Positions 33,766-46,286 are shown, counted from the first letter of the stretch. The stretch is 64,000 nucleotides of DNA from Mesorhabditis belari (GCA_958450365.1 CAUEEP010000915.1:1244501-1308500), one strand, 5' to 3'. The notes: generated by a model not told the origin, from the sequence alone. A program made the numbers and translations.

Positions 33766-36700
33766 TTATACAAACTCAGGCTTTGGCGCTGATTGGCAAC
33801 AAGAAGGCAATTGAGAAGTGCTCTGGAAATGGAATGATTCACTTAATAGCTTAAATTATTTGATTTCCATTTTGGAAACGATAGTTTTCCAAAGATTTTA
33901 TGAAGTCACAGATGTTTTTTTTGTCCTAAAGCTCTAGTAACTGACCTTTTTGTCATTTCCCACCACTCCATCAATGTGAAATGCACTGCTGTAAGTCTCC
34001 GCTTCATCAGAATCATCTATATTGAATTGAGTCAAATTATTAAACTGAATGTTGGTTAAATTCTGATCTCAGTCTCTTGTCATTGATCGATTTTTCATTG
34101 TTACCTGAGTGCGCATTTGCTGCAAGAATCACTCGTTCTCTCATCGCTCCTGCAAGTGTTGTAAAAGCATCTTCACAATTAATCCCTAAACTTTCTTTTA
34201 TATTGAAACTCGTTTTTGATATTTAAACCTGTTTTCGCAGAAACCTCGTAAAGAGAAACGCCAAGTCTTGCTGCTAACTTTTCCGCTCTCTCAAAATCAA
34301 CCTAGAAATTGATATTTTATATTAAATCAACTTTAGACTAAAGTAATTTGGAGTCTATATGTCGTAGCCGCTTACGAAATTCAGCCGCTAACGAATGATT
34401 CGTAATTGGCTAGCCGCTAACCAATCATTCGTAAACGGCTAGCGAAAAATTTCATTCGTTAGCGGCTGAATTTCGTAAGCGGCTACGAAATATATTTTTA
34501 AAACTTTGATTTAGCTTAAACCAAAGCCTTAGCTTTAAGAAAACGAACCTTTCTTTCTTCTTCTAAATCGGCTTTATTTCCCACAAGCATTAGCACAGCA
34601 TTTTGTGGAGCGTGTTGCTTGATTTCCTTGAAATTCAATTTATTAAGCCTTTCTTGAGTTGAAAATGAACCTTTAGCCAGTAATTCTCGAGATTTTCAAA
34701 GCTTTTCTCGTTTGTTAAATCATAAACACACATAACTCCATGAGCCGAATGATAATAAGAGTTATAGATTGTTCGATATCTGAAAGAAAAGTTACTTCAA
34801 TGGATATTAGCTTTTTTATTACTTTCTTCTTATATGCAAATTTGGAAACGAGTTCTGTGAGGGTATAGTGAGTGTTGGGGTTCTCAAATCTCAATAGATG
34901 AGTCCTCTGTCCTCATTCATTCGCAAGCACAACAGCGTAATAATTGAGTGAGTATTGGGGGCACTTCATGACAAAAGAGGGACACATTTTGAGATGTAAA
35001 GGTCTAGTGAAGACAAAAATGGATCCCAAAATTCGACTAGACAACCCAGTTTGAATGTTTTTGTCAGAACTTTTAAGTAAAACTCTTCTAAGTTGAATGA
35101 ATGATTGATTATGAATACAATATTCGGGCTAGGCTAGTTTCCGCAACTTTTTTTGCGCAACTCGCCATAACGTTCTTCTAAGTGGACCAATCTTTATGAT
35201 TTTGGTTTCATTTTGCTGCACTTATTGAGATCTACAAAATGAAACCAAAAGCATAAAGATTGGGTGACTTAGAAGAAAGTTATGGCGAGTTGCGCAAACG
35301 ATCCAGTTGCGGAAACTAGCCTATCCCCAATATTCATTTCCGAACCTCTCCATTCCAGCTGTATCCCATAATTCTAATCGTATCCGATCTCTGCCCAATT
35401 TAATCGTTTTCAACTTGAAATCGACGCCCAATGTGCTGATGTGATCGACTCGAAAAGAGTTTTCAGCGAATCGTAGAAGGATACATGATTTCCCTGAAAG
35501 CATTGACAATTAGTCTTTCACCAAAACTTTTCCCTTATCCACCAATATGCAATTCATTTGTTTACTCCAGTGTTTCACTATTGTTTGTTGTATCTCTGAT
35601 CTCTATTTCTCATCTCGATTTCTCTTCCTCTTTCCCCTCATCCCAAACAAGATATCCCTTTACATTCCTTCCAAAATCTGCATGTTTAAATCTTTTCTCA
35701 CCAAGAAGCGCTTGTTCAAAAGAGTCTTACGCATCACATTACAACAAAACGAATCATTTCTTGGGGTAAAATGACATGGAAAGGGCAATAGAACGACGGG
35801 CAAAAGAGGTCATTCGGCTGAAATGGCGTCAAAGGAGTTGGGGTCTTAAAACATTCGTTGATCAAATAACATCGAGTGCTAGTTGATAAGATTTTATTGC
35901 CAGCAATGAGTCAGATCATATTCAAAGACTTATTGAGAAACCAAAAGTTAAATAGAGTTATTAGTTAGTTCAAGAGTTAGCTAGCTTTACATCTAATAGG
36001 TATATGAATCTAATAGGTAAAAAAGTAAAGTAAAGCTATTAAAGGAATCCGAATTAAAAGAAGGGCTTTTCACTAGATTCTCACTCTCACGATTCTCACT
36101 AAATATAAAGGTTTAGATCACTTAAACCTTAGTAGACTGAGTTCCAATTGGTAGACTCAATAAAATGAATAACTCTAATCAATTCTTTAAATTAACTCGC
36201 TTATATAGTTTCTCACGAAACTCGAAACTCAAATTTCGTTTCCAATATTTGGAAACGAAATGTCAATCCAGTTTTGAGTGAGAAAGAGTGAAGGTTAAAT
36301 GGCAGCTGTCATAAGGGAAAATGCACACTTCTCAAGGTATTATAGGAACAATTAAAAAGTTTGACTTGGTTTAAAAATTTCACTTTACTTTAATAAAAGT
36401 TTTTGTTTTAGTCGCTATTCAACTGAATAAAGCATACCGTATTCTCTTTAATAGTAGTGCACTCTTTAATAGTTGTCCACTCTCTAATAGTATTGCGGTT
36501 CGAGTGGGGGTTGAAAAATTAGTAGTGCACCCTCGAAAATTTGAATTTCTGGTGCTTCTTTTTCATCTAAACCTTTTTGACTTTATGTTTATGTGACATT
36601 CTAAAGCTATTCAAGCAAGCAAAAGTGAGGCTTTTTTTATTCATTTATTAACTATTCTTCACATGAAAAAGTTAGCAAAAAAATCTAAAATTGTTGTGCA

Positions 36701-38940
36701 AAGTGCAAAAACATCTTTTTGTTGTTTGTCAAGACACAAATTGTCAACTCGCCGGCCCACAACTGTATGTCAAAAGGAGCCAAAAGAGTACGTGAAAGAA
36801 TTGCAAGAATTTTTGGAACAAAGATCTGTCTTACTTTGGTAAATGATAAAACTCTTTAATAGTACTGCACTCTCTAATAGTATTGCGGTCCAGGAGGGGG
36901 TTCAAAAAATAGTAGTGCGCACTACTATTAGAGAGAATACGGTATATATTTTCAATAAGTATAACAACTTTAGTCTTGTCTTTCAATCAATTGTATGTAA
37001 ATTGCCGAAAATTCTTTAATGATTCCGTTTTAGTTGCCGCTTTCTCTTCCTCGAAAGACAAAAAATGGGCAGACAGGGTTGGGTCATTTATAAGGGAAAG
37101 GGAGAGCTGGGTATTGAAAGATGGAAAAGATGCCGGTGAAAGGCGAAAAGAAATAAAGAAAAGACTACCAATAAAGAAAAGAATCCCCCAAATGCACTCA
37201 TCAAAAAATCCATTGAGAAAAAGATGTTGAAAAAATCTCAGAGCTCCATATGTTGCAAAAACTAAACAATGAGCTAACAAATTTTTTTTTCGTTTTTAAT
37301 TTAGAACTGTTATATGCTTCGACTTGTTAATTATTTATTGTTATTTTAGATATTTTTAGCTTAAAATTAGTCATTAATTGTTCTTGTTTCAATCGATTAA
37401 TTAAGATTATTTTTAACCCAGAAATAGTCATCAATAATAAACTCTTTTACAGAGTTTTTCTATTTGTGATTGAAAGAAATGAGTAGGCCGGAAATCCGAT
37501 CCATTCTTGTGAAGAAAAAGAGAGGAATGGATGAGAAAACAGCTAAAAGAGAGGATCCTCCTTGAGTATTGGGAGATTGGATTGGAAAGAGGATGGGATA
37601 AAGGAAGGACTCATCGTTGACCCCAAACCGTATGGAATCAACAATGCAAATATTAATAAGCTCGAGTTTATCGAATGGATTATAAGCTGAAGTTTGTGCA
37701 TCGGCCCGAAAAGTAAAAATTGAACCCTCGACGAACCCTCGACGAGTTCAATCCCCTCTCCGGAATATTATAATAACATTAATAGCTATAAGGCTCGAGT
37801 TTATCGAATGGATTATAAGCTGAAGTTTGTGGAAATCTTCGGTTTCTCGTCTTTGATTTACAATTTACTTAATGTTGGTAGTCTGAGAAAGCTTCAAAGA
37901 CAACTATTCCTTAGCAAACTCTCATCCATTGACCCATGACAGTACACACAAATATTGAACCAACAGGGCATCTGAGTGAGAAAGAATTCCTTTCTTCCCC
38001 CTCAATCCCTTCTTTCCATTTTCATTCACTATTTGCTTACAGAGACATCAAAGAGTGGGCAATAATTGATAGAAAAGACCCAAAAGCTCATGCCAAAGAT
38101 TTCTTGCAAATAGGATTATTTTTAGAGGAAATAGATGATCGCTTTTACTGTTAAACGTTCTAATTTAATAAGTTTTCTTTTATAGTTTTCTTTTACAATT
38201 TTTCCCAATCAATTGGTATAACATTGATGGAATGGGGAAAACCAGGAATTACTAAAAAAGATGCACAAGGGGGATAGGGCTGCGGTTTGCGCAATCCTAG
38301 TCAAAGAAAAAGATCGAACGGGAGATAGGAAAGAAAAAGAGAAAAACGACAAATGCATGAGTAGAAAAGAATCTTTCTCTTTGTCTCTTTGTCATTGGTG
38401 GATTCATCCTGATATATTTGAATAGATGAGGATTATGGCCATCAATAACCTCCAACCAAAGTTATGCCAATTATTGAATGTTTTTTGGTAATGCAAAACT
38501 TGCTATTTGATTAGCAAATAGCAAGATTTGCTATCCCTTTTGGGACATTTGTCAAATTCTTCAAGAGAATTCTTGGTCTCAGGTAATAGAGTTGAAGAAA
38601 AGTTTGTGCTTGTGTTCGATTTCTTTTCCGTTTTTCTTGAGAAGACCCCACTTTTCCCTTGAGAGACTCTCCCACTTTTCCAGGGAATTTCCCCCACTTT
38701 TTTTACCCCAAAACATCGAGAATTACTCACAAAATTGCAGCTAATAGATATCCAAGACAGCACTATGTTAAACTTTAACGTTTGCAAAACTTAAGTCATT
38801 AAGATGACTTTTCAATAATACTATAAAGAAAACTTTTAAAATAAGTTTCGGTGATCGGATTAGACTGATTAGATTATCTTAAACTCACCACAATTATGAT
38901 CACCGACCACGACAATTTTGAAGAGATGATTGTAACTCAT
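33766..38940 (-). CDS. Atypical Rab-like small GTPase
   Basis: Predicted membrane-traffic GTPase of 222 residues. Eight minus-strand exons in phase: 38940-38889, 35493-35346, 34779-34671, 34626-34549, 34301-34229, 34185-34105, 34016-33946, 33822-33766. Exon 1 starts [18 protein letters not shown], giving the P-loop GDHNCGKS across a 3.4-kb intron. Then come the switch I region [13 protein letters not shown]3 [13 protein letters not shown]4 VGNKADL and G5 EVSAKTG, so nucleotide-binding motifs are complete. The catalytic Gln of DTAGQE is Met, and GDSGVGKS-type residues are HNC, both unusual. The C-terminus ends [13 protein letters not shown], so the CC pair is not terminal and standard geranylgeranylation is doubtful; the last exon is the least certain. 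Introns carry palindromic elements I and J and MITE E2. The donor GAG AG|GTTCGG of exon 2 is the one that restores the Rab frame. Confidence 0.85.
34363..34487. mobile_element. Palindromic foldback element I in a Rab intron
   Basis: CGTAGCCGCTTACGAAATTC at the left is mirrored at the right, with inner CATTCGTTAGCGGCTGAATT inverted copies and two GCTAGC-containing boxes. It is 125 bp in the intron 34302-34548. Confidence 0.85.
35131..35322. mobile_element. Palindromic foldback element J in a Rab intron
   Basis: Left arm AGGCTAGTTTCCGCAAC..GCGCAACTCGCCATAACG pairs with the right arm ending GCGGAAACTAGCCT. The arms are about 90 bp around CACTTATTGAGATC. Its right end lies about 20 bp from the donor of Rab exon 2. 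Confidence 0.88.
36435..36944. mobile_element. MITE family E, copy E2 (510 bp)
   Basis: Ends TACCGTATTCTCTTTAATAG and the complement ending AGAGAGAATACGGTA, with subterminal TAGTAGTGCAC repeats in both orientations and the GGACCGCAATACTATTAGAG block (complement) shared with E1. It lies in the 3.4-kb Rab intron 1. Confidence 0.88.
37657..37832. repeat. Direct repeat of about 43 bp
   Basis: GCTCGAGTTTATCGAATGGA..GAAGTTTGTG occurs at about 37660-37699 and 37794-37832, 130 bp apart. It lies in the large Rab intron. Confidence 0.8.
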
Positions 38941-40449
38941 TTTTGAGATCAGTGATTAAAGAATGATAATTGCAATAAACTAGATGAGGAAATAGTAAAA
39001 ATATAGAGGTAGAGGAAGGGTTAGCATGGGATGAAAAGAGAAGGGATGGATGGGGCACCCGCACACAGCCACGCCCAGACAGGGTGATGGAAGAGAACGA
39101 AAAGAATTGGAAAAGGAAAAGGAAAAGGGGAAAGATGGAAAGAGAAATGGACAATCGACAAGGTGAACGAGGATAGAAGTGACAGAGATTGGAGAATGGG
39201 AAAAGGAGAGGGCTGAGAGTTGCCATACCTCGGGCAGGGGAATACGAGTTGGAATGATAAAGTTGGCAGGTAAACGCTTGATCCTTTCATATCTTTCTTT
39301 CATTTAGTCAAATAGATAACCACTCTAGTGTCTAATTGTATGTAAATGCGTAAGAAATCACCTGTTGAACTCATTTCAACCTCATTTCAAAGTTGACCGT
39401 GATCAAATTTTGGTAAATTCAGTTGCCTATCGTAATCTTGCTTTGTATTCATTGTTAAGACTCTTACAATCATTGTGATGATTGTAAGACTCTTAACAAC
39501 ATTGTAAGGATTGTAAGAGTCTTAACAACATTGTAATGATTGTAAGGGTATCGTAAATTTCGTAAATTATCGATTGATCGAAAATTTTCCAGGTGCTTGA
39601 TGGAACCAAATGCAATACCATTTCTCTTTTCATTGCGGGGGATCTAGTGGCTATTGTGTCCATGGTTGAGTCACTCTTTCTTCTCTTTTCTCTCTTTCTT
39701 GTGTCCTTTCACCCCGACATCAAAATGAACAAATACTCACTGTGAAAGTACATGGAACAACGATGAGTGTTCCTATATAAAAGAAATGGCAAAGAAAGAT
39801 TCCGGAGAGGGGTTTGAGCTCGTCAAGGGTTTAATTTTTACTTTTCGGGTAGATGCTCTGACTACTGAGCTATCTGGTATCTTCTTGTGAGAGAAGAAAG
39901 AGGAAGATAAGAAGAAATACAAGGGAAGAGAAGGAAATACTCAGCTACTTGTGGGCATTTAAATGGATCGACCCTTTCAGGTAGGTAGTCTGTCTTTGAG
40001 TGAAATTTTCTCTAGGTAGTCTGTCTTTGAGTGAAATGTTTTTGCACTAGTGTGTACTAAGTGAATTGTGGTTTTCTGTAACCGAATTTCATAAGGAACA
40101 TTTTAAAAACAACCACAAGTCGATTCAACAATTAGAAGAACAGAATAGGCATTGAAGAAATCTTGAATCAGTTCTTTTGATGTCCATCTTTATCACTAGC
40201 ATTATTAATAGCTGCTTTCACAACACTCGAAATATGAAAAGCGATATTGAAATGGAAAAGATTGTTGATAATAGAGATAGATCACATAAGGAAAACCCAT
40301 AAAAACCTACAGAGACTAGACTAAAAAGGGTAATTACTAATGAAAGTGATATGTTATAAATCTTGAAATATAAATGGCCAATAAAAGTTGATAACAGTGA
40401 TAGCTGTGGACAAAAAGAGTATGGCTTTTGTACAAGAATAGAGAGATAA
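38941..40449. other. Intergenic region between the Rab and hid-1 genes
   Basis: Contains a purine-rich segment (39090-39210), a degenerate tandem repeat of CATTGTAA(G/T)GATTGTAAGAG at 39430-39552, a TATA-like CTATATAAAAG at 39772 and a minus-strand tRNA D-arm relic near 39850-39882 (TAGCTCAGTAGTCAGAGC). No supported gene. Confidence 0.5.
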
Positions 40450-43400
40450 TTAGGCTTTTTGAATCTCGAACAGCTTAACGTCGGTGTCGTACCAGATTGG
40501 AGGATCGGTGTTTCTAAAGTAAGTGGGAATCAAATTTCTCGATTTTGCTTTAAGGATACTTACCTTAAATAGATTACTCCCCACATATATGTTCTGAACC
40601 AATGATTCGTCCCAGCATTTGCTTGATATTTCCGAATCAAAATCGGATGTGGCACAGGTAGAAGACCGACCAAAGTACCGTGTTGCAAGAACTTCAAGAT
40701 CTCAGACTCATCCGTTAATCCTCTAAAAAAAATTTCTTCTTTCACTATTTCTTATTCTTTTTCTTACTTGTCAATGCAAATCTTCTCGACTTGTGGAACA
40801 AGAACTTGTAGAAGTCTCATAATCGTTTGAAGCGGTAAACGAGCTTTCCAATTCTCAGCCCATTCCGTTGATGGAACCCATTCCTCGTTTGTTTCCTAAG
40901 CTTATAATAAAATCTATAATGCTAAGATATCAATATTACCTTTGAAGTAGAAGGTCCAGTCCCAGTCATAGCTGCTACACCAGGAACCTCAGCTAACAAT
41001 GGGCCAGCTGTACTGCTTGGCGCATTTGGCGCTGTTGGACTCTTAAGATCATCCACGATTTCACTTTGCTTCTTTGATTTCCTTCCTAAATCAAATCAAT
41101 AATATTGTTATAGATTTCAATATTATACTGATTATAAAACAAACCTGCAAGCGATTTCTGAATGTTTGTTGCATCCGTTGGAAGATTCGCTAGTTGATAG
41201 AAGACTTGACGCTTTCGAATGATCGTGTAGATCAAGTTGGCATTGCCTGTAAACTTTTCTATAAAATCTCAAAGTTAAATTACCGTCAAATTGATACTGA
41301 ATGATGTTGTTGAAGATTTCCAGCAGGAAGAACACGAGATGATGATTTGTGGGAGATGAGTAGAGGAACCTAAACATGATTTAGCTTGTTTGATCATCAA
41401 GTACGGATAAATCTTATAACGGTTTAATTTAAGGCTAAAGGCTTAGGCTTAGGCTTAGGCTTAGGCTTAGGCTTAGGCTTAGGCTTAGGCTTAGGCTTAG
41501 GAGTGTGCTGAATCTGCTACCATGGAGTGCTGAATGCTTCAACGAGATGCACCAATTTATTCGCCGACAACATGCAAAGTGATTTCAAGTAAGGAGAAAC
41601 TGAAATGAAATTCGATTTTTCAATGATTTCGTGCTAAACTCACCATTAACAATAATCGTCAACAAACAGTCAAAGAGTGACTGTAATTTGTGATTCCCAG
41701 TGGTAATCAATTTGTGAAAAACCTGAAGACTTTAAACACTAAATGGATTGAAATTGTAAACTAACCAGAATCAAGAGATCTGCATGTGTTCCTGTGAATG
41801 TTTGAATCTCAATTGGTGCCTTTGAAACATAAGGTTTATTAAGTCGAACACCAAAGTTCCTCTCGCCCGATAAAAGAAGAATCAAGAAAACACCCATGTG
41901 GATGAGGCCAACTCTTGCTAAAATATAAATTGCTATTAGGGTTTAAGTTTTAAAGCATTTAAAGCAGTAATCAAATTTATCTTTGAACTTACAGGGATCA
42001 TTTCTTGCTTCACAGACATGATAAAGAATCGGCACCAAAATCTCCAGTACATCACTTGTTTTCAATACGTAGAACATGAATTTCTAAATAAAGCTCAAAA
42101 TCAATTAGATAAATGATTAGACCAATGACTAGATCAATGACTAGATCAATGAGTAGATCAATGATTAGATCAATGATTAGATCAATGATTAGATAAATGA
42201 TTATTTATGATAATCGGTTTATGTTCTTATGATTTATCTTATTTTATGTTGATCTATTTATTTTTAAACCTGATTGTATTCACAACATTTCCATAGTAGA
42301 ACCAAGAGTTCCTGATGGAAGCTGACTTTCTTTGTTGAATTTGGCAGATAGCCAGTTTGAAGAGGATTTGCGAGGAGACGGATCATTCCCTGAAATCGTT
42401 TTAGACAAAAGTTTGACTTGTCATAGTTAGCTGTTTGATTTATTCACCTTCAACATGAAATCGAAATCCTCTTCTCGATGTATTCTTGAAAGATAGTTGA
42501 TGAAATAGTTGTCAGCATAGCCTGTCTAAAGTATTTTCTGTCATTTTCTGTAATGATTATTGGATTTTGTTTCAAAGTAATGTTTGATTTCAGTTAATTT
42601 ATTAGGCCAGAAAGTCTTTTCGTTCCTTTTCATACTCGTTTAAAATCAACAAATGCATCAATTGAACTAGCATTTGTTTCATTAGAAAAGTTAATTAATC
42701 TTCTGCAAAAATAACATTAAAACGGTTTTAAAATGTCTTATGTTTAGTTTTTTTTATGGAAAAGACGTTTATAAACTAAAAATTTGCTTGTAAGTGAGCG
42801 AAAATTGAATTAAAAAGATGGAAATAGAAGAAGACTTTTATTTAGGAGTAAACCATAATTGATAGATTTGTTATTTTAAAACAAAAGTATGAAAATTAAA
42901 GAAAAGACTTTCTGGACAGCCTACTGACTTTCTGGACAGCTTACCGATTTTCTGGAAAGCTTACCGACTTTCTGGAAAGCTGAAGAATTCACGTACCTCA
43001 TCATTTGTTGGTTGACTATCTTTGTCAAGACAAACAATCAACACTTGAAGTGCGATCTCTGCCAATGGTTCTCGTGTATCGTTGAACAACAAATAATTAT
43101 ATGGTAGCCCCATTCCAACCGGATCATAAGCACACACCTGAGAAGATTTTCATTCAGATAAAGCTACCTTTACACTTACCACATTCAACAATGAAGTGAA
43201 TAACGGGAGGACATGACGATTCTCTCCCGATGTGAAACGACTAATCCAACGCATTCTGTCTTCTTCTAAAGTTGAATTCTTAAAGTTTCTTTAGTAAAGA
43301 TTAAGATTAAAGAGAATTCTTTTGTATTAAAATACCAGTCGTCGGTGTATAGATAACTTCAGAGAAGCACACAAGCAACAACTTCAAAAGCTCGCCCCGA

Positions 43401-44299
43401 TGTTGATCTTGGACAGCATTTGTTGGTGGTTTTGTCCCAAATCCCACTCCGGCTTCCCAAATATATTCGCATGACTCAAGTCGATGCAAATCATCAACTT
43501 TATCCTAAAATTTCTTTTCAAATAACCTTAGTTTTAGAATTACCGGTTGACCAGGGAGATGAGAGACGGTGAAGTCTGGACAAAAGAGTAAATCCTCGAT
43601 AACGCCAAGAAGGAGACTTGCAAGAGGAATCTAGAAAAGCTATCTTGTATTCTATCATTGTAATGTTTAAAAGAAGATATGGACAAAATCGGTATTACTT
43701 TTTCTAGACTTGAAATCTTTCCACACCTGTGAATCTCCTGATGGAATCGGTGACCAGAAGTAGTTTCTCCAATCTGCATCTTCTAACATACAAGGCAACA
43801 ACCTTGTCAAAAGTCGAACACAATTGATAATCTAATATATCTTAACTTATTTGGCAATTGATTTCTAATTACTTTCTTTGGATTGATTGAGTGAGGATTG
43901 TCGCGTCCATTTTGCAGTTTCTCGACAGCTTTGTAGCAGAGAGTTGCCAGATTTTTTGGATTATGTTCACTAAACGTGCTTGGTTTTAAGAAAAATAGAA
44001 ACTTGAGAAGAAATAAGAGAGTTTTTTCTTACCGTAATTGTCGTATATCCTCAGCTGGGATGAGGTTAAACACGTCAGAAACCGAGGCAGCATTGTCAGC
44101 ACAAAGTTGATCCCAAAAAGCGTCATCGTCCTGATAAATTTCGATAATAACATTGCTTTTTTATTCATTTTTATGTAGATAGATAAATTTATAAAGATAA
44201 GAAAACGCAATTAAATAAATCTTTTACCTGTTTTCCCGGCTTTGATGTTAAATCCAAAACAGCTTGCTTGAAATTCGCTTTAGCTCCCGCGTTGCCCAT
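40450..44299 (-). CDS. hid-1: HID-1, dense-core-vesicle/Golgi trafficking protein
   Basis: HID-1 is a conserved, probably myristoylated peripheral membrane protein of the Golgi and immature secretory granules, needed for neuropeptide sorting. Twenty minus-strand exons run without a break: 44299-44228, 44130-44033, 43969-43873, 43831-43727, 43630-43544, 43504-43336, 43265-43180, 43137-42997, 42525-42448, 42389-42270, 42083-41993, 41917-41766, 41722-41644, 41599-41521, 41369-41284, 41246-41145, 41085-40940, 40895-40768, 40722-40564, 40513-40450. They total 712 residues, close to family length. The start MGNAGAKANFKQAVLDLT fits an N-myristoylation signal (MGxxxx). Family blocks are clear: DDDAFWDQL, LESCEYIWEAGVGFGT, VCAYDPVGMGLPYNYLLF, FINYLSRIHREEDF, FLLEIFNNIIQYQFDG, FLQHGTLVGLLPVPHPILIR and WFRTYMWGVIYLR. 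A low-complexity Pro/Ala/Ser segment lies in the exon encoding APNAPSSTAGPL. The intron 41370-41520 holds a telomeric-repeat array and the intron 42526-42996 a mariner-type MITE. Confidence 0.97.
41440..41501 (+). repeat. Interstitial telomeric array (TTAGGC)x10 in a hid-1 intron
   Basis: Ten uninterrupted copies of the nematode telomere hexamer TTAGGC, preceded by a degenerate AAGGCTAAA. It is 20 bp from the donor of the preceding hid-1 exon. No decay between units is visible. Confidence 0.97.
42112..42200. repeat. 15-bp tandem repeat in a hid-1 intron
   Basis: Six units of the type GATTAGATCAATGAT with single-base variants (GACTAG, GAGTAG). It lies in the intron 42084-42269. Confidence 0.9.
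42600..42985. mobile_element. Mariner-type MITE family D, copy D3, with amplified right end
   Basis: The left end is GGCCAGAAAGTCTTTTCGTTC and internal blocks (AATGCATCAATTGAACTA, AATAACATTAAAACGG) match the complete D1. The right end GAAAAGACTTTCTGGACAGC is followed by three more 20-bp units of GACTTTCTGG(A)CAGCTTACC up to 42985. It lies in the intron 42526-42996 of hid-1, only about 12 bp from the donor of the upstream exon. Confidence 0.8.
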
Positions 44300-45374
44300 T
44301 TCTGAAATGATAAACAAAAGGTTAAAATGTCATTTTAAATAAATAAAAGCAAGCAATAGTTTTTTGTAAAAAGCTAGACTCATTTCAAGATAAGGGGTTT
44401 TATTTTGTGATGCGATGTGGAAAGGAAATTGCATTGTGCCTGGGGGATAACCGCAACGCACATCCCTTTCGCAAAGCGGTTGCCAAAAATTCTGAATGGA
44501 TTCGTGTAATGAGTCTTCCCCTTTCTGGGCCAGGAAATTCATTCATAACACACGAGAATAAATAGACTTTTGAACAGACGAGATTTCGATTAAAACAACA
44601 ATGTACACCACGCAACTTTGAACGCGAAAAAGTGTCGGCTCAATGAAAAGGGCAATCATATGGCATGAGAAGGGGAATTTAAGTTGATTACACATTCTCT
44701 TAGTGTTTCAAAATTGCAAAGAAGTAGTTAGAGAATCTTGGAAATCAAGGATTTTTATAACAATACCCAATATTCTGTGTTGTGAGTCAGTTCTTTTGTA
44801 CTTTATCTGTTAAAACCGTACAACAAGATCTATTGATCGACAAGATCAACAACAACAAGATCAAACATCAAAATGACAAGCAGAAACTCTTCTTTCATTC
44901 AGTAACCCGCAAGAAAATTCTAATTTTGCCTTACACAAAGCTTTCATCTTCTCCAGGCACTTATTTTCCCATTTCTCTAATGATTTTCTTGCATAATCCA
45001 CAAGGAATGGTAAATAATCCGTATAGTTATTCCTAAAAGATGAGATTTTTGAGATAAGACTGATAAAAAGAGACTGATCTCAGTCTCTTTTTTCCATTCT
45101 TTGTCTGTGATGAGAATCCGTTGACCCAAATCATCCCTCCCCTTCTCCCATTCCTTCTCTCTAATCTCTGAGCTCTCCTCATCTCCATTGCTTGTCCCTA
45201 GATCTCATAAAGTCTTCTTTCTATAGTTTTTATTGGTATTGTCTACATATGGGCTTGCACAAACCATTGCTACTTCTTGTCTCGAGTTTGGTTGTTGGCA
45301 AAGGTTAGCGATATTTCTTTCCGAGCAATCGGTTTCAAATTTTTCATCTGTCAGCACAGATTGCCAACGCTTCC

Positions 45375-45900
45375 AGCCAAATAACAACACCCATCTTATT
45401 GGAAAAAATTTCTGAATTTGAAAAAGTAAATCTCTGGTGTCCCAGGCAGACAAAATTTTTGAGAAAAATGACCTTAAAGTTCATGATTTTGAAAGGTTTT
45501 TCGAATTTCTGGCTACCATTCTTCCAGCTTCTAATCCTCAATTACGCTCTATCAAAAAGTGTCAAAAAAAATGCCAAAAATGATACTTTTAGCTTTTTCA
45601 AATGAAAGCCTTGCTGGTCTTGAAAGTTTTTATTTTATAAAATAACAAAAAAGTTTGTCCGTAAGCGGCATTGAAGCAGGAAGCAAAAATGCAGAAGAAG
45701 CCCGCATTAACCACTAGGCTTTAAGGCACTTTTTAACAGATTGTAATCGAGGATTAGAAGCTGGACGCAAATGTGCCAGAAATTCAAAAAATCTTTTAAA
45801 AGCATGAACTTTGAGGATATTTTTTCAAAAATTACATCAGAGATTTACTTTTTCAGATTCAGAAAATTTTTTCCAATAAAATGGGTGTTGTTGTTTGGCT
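45375..45900. mobile_element. Foldback element K (526 bp)
   Basis: AGCCAAATAACAACACCCAT at the left pairs with ATGGGTGTTGTTGTTTGGCT at the right. The complementary arms extend about 190 bp inward (GTAAATCTCTG, CTTCTAATCCTC blocks). Short frames inside are not coding. It lies upstream of the lustrin-type gene. Confidence 0.85.
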
Positions 45901-46025
45901 TTGTGGGAATTGAACACCTCGCTTTCACAATATTATAGTTTTAAAGCATACGGACTATTTACCAAAACAAGGCCTGGTCACTTTTGCATTTGCAGTTTGC
46001 AGTTTTTAATTACTTGATTTTGATT

Positions 46026-46253
46026 ATTCTCTCTAATAGTAGTGCACCCCGGCGAGCCGAGTTGGTGACGATTTTACGGTTTCCAAGCTTTTGCAGAAGC
46101 TCAACATTCAAATCCCCAACAAGATCTCATCGTCAGCTACAAATTTCCGACCCCAAATCGATAGGTTCTGATAAGCGGTTTTCGAGATTTCGAGCAATTT
46201 AGGCGACTGCAATTTAGCAATTTAGGGTGCACTACTATTAGAGAAAATACGGT
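46026..46253. mobile_element. MITE family E, divergent short copy E3
   Basis: Subterminal TCTCTAATAGTAGTGCACCC is inverted at the right end with AATACGG. The interior (CGAGTTGGTGACGATTTTAC, CCCCAACAAGATCTCATCGT) is shared with E4 next to it but not with E1/E2, so E3/E4 form a subfamily. Confidence 0.78.
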
Positions 46254-46286
46254 TTTGTGAATAACCAAACCGGGAATGGAATGGTT

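Noticed and set aside
35321..35509. Reading the Rab exon through to GNEYWG and a stop, implying a truncated pseudogene
   Set aside because: A GTTCGG donor after GAGAG restores the Rab frame to the next exon ([12 protein letters not shown]), so the gene is intact and the extra residues are intron.
38900..39303. Three overlapping minus-strand frames near 39 kb
   Set aside because: Phe/Ser/Leu-rich translations of a purine tract. Only the first 52 bp of this area (38889-38940) is accepted, as Rab exon 1.
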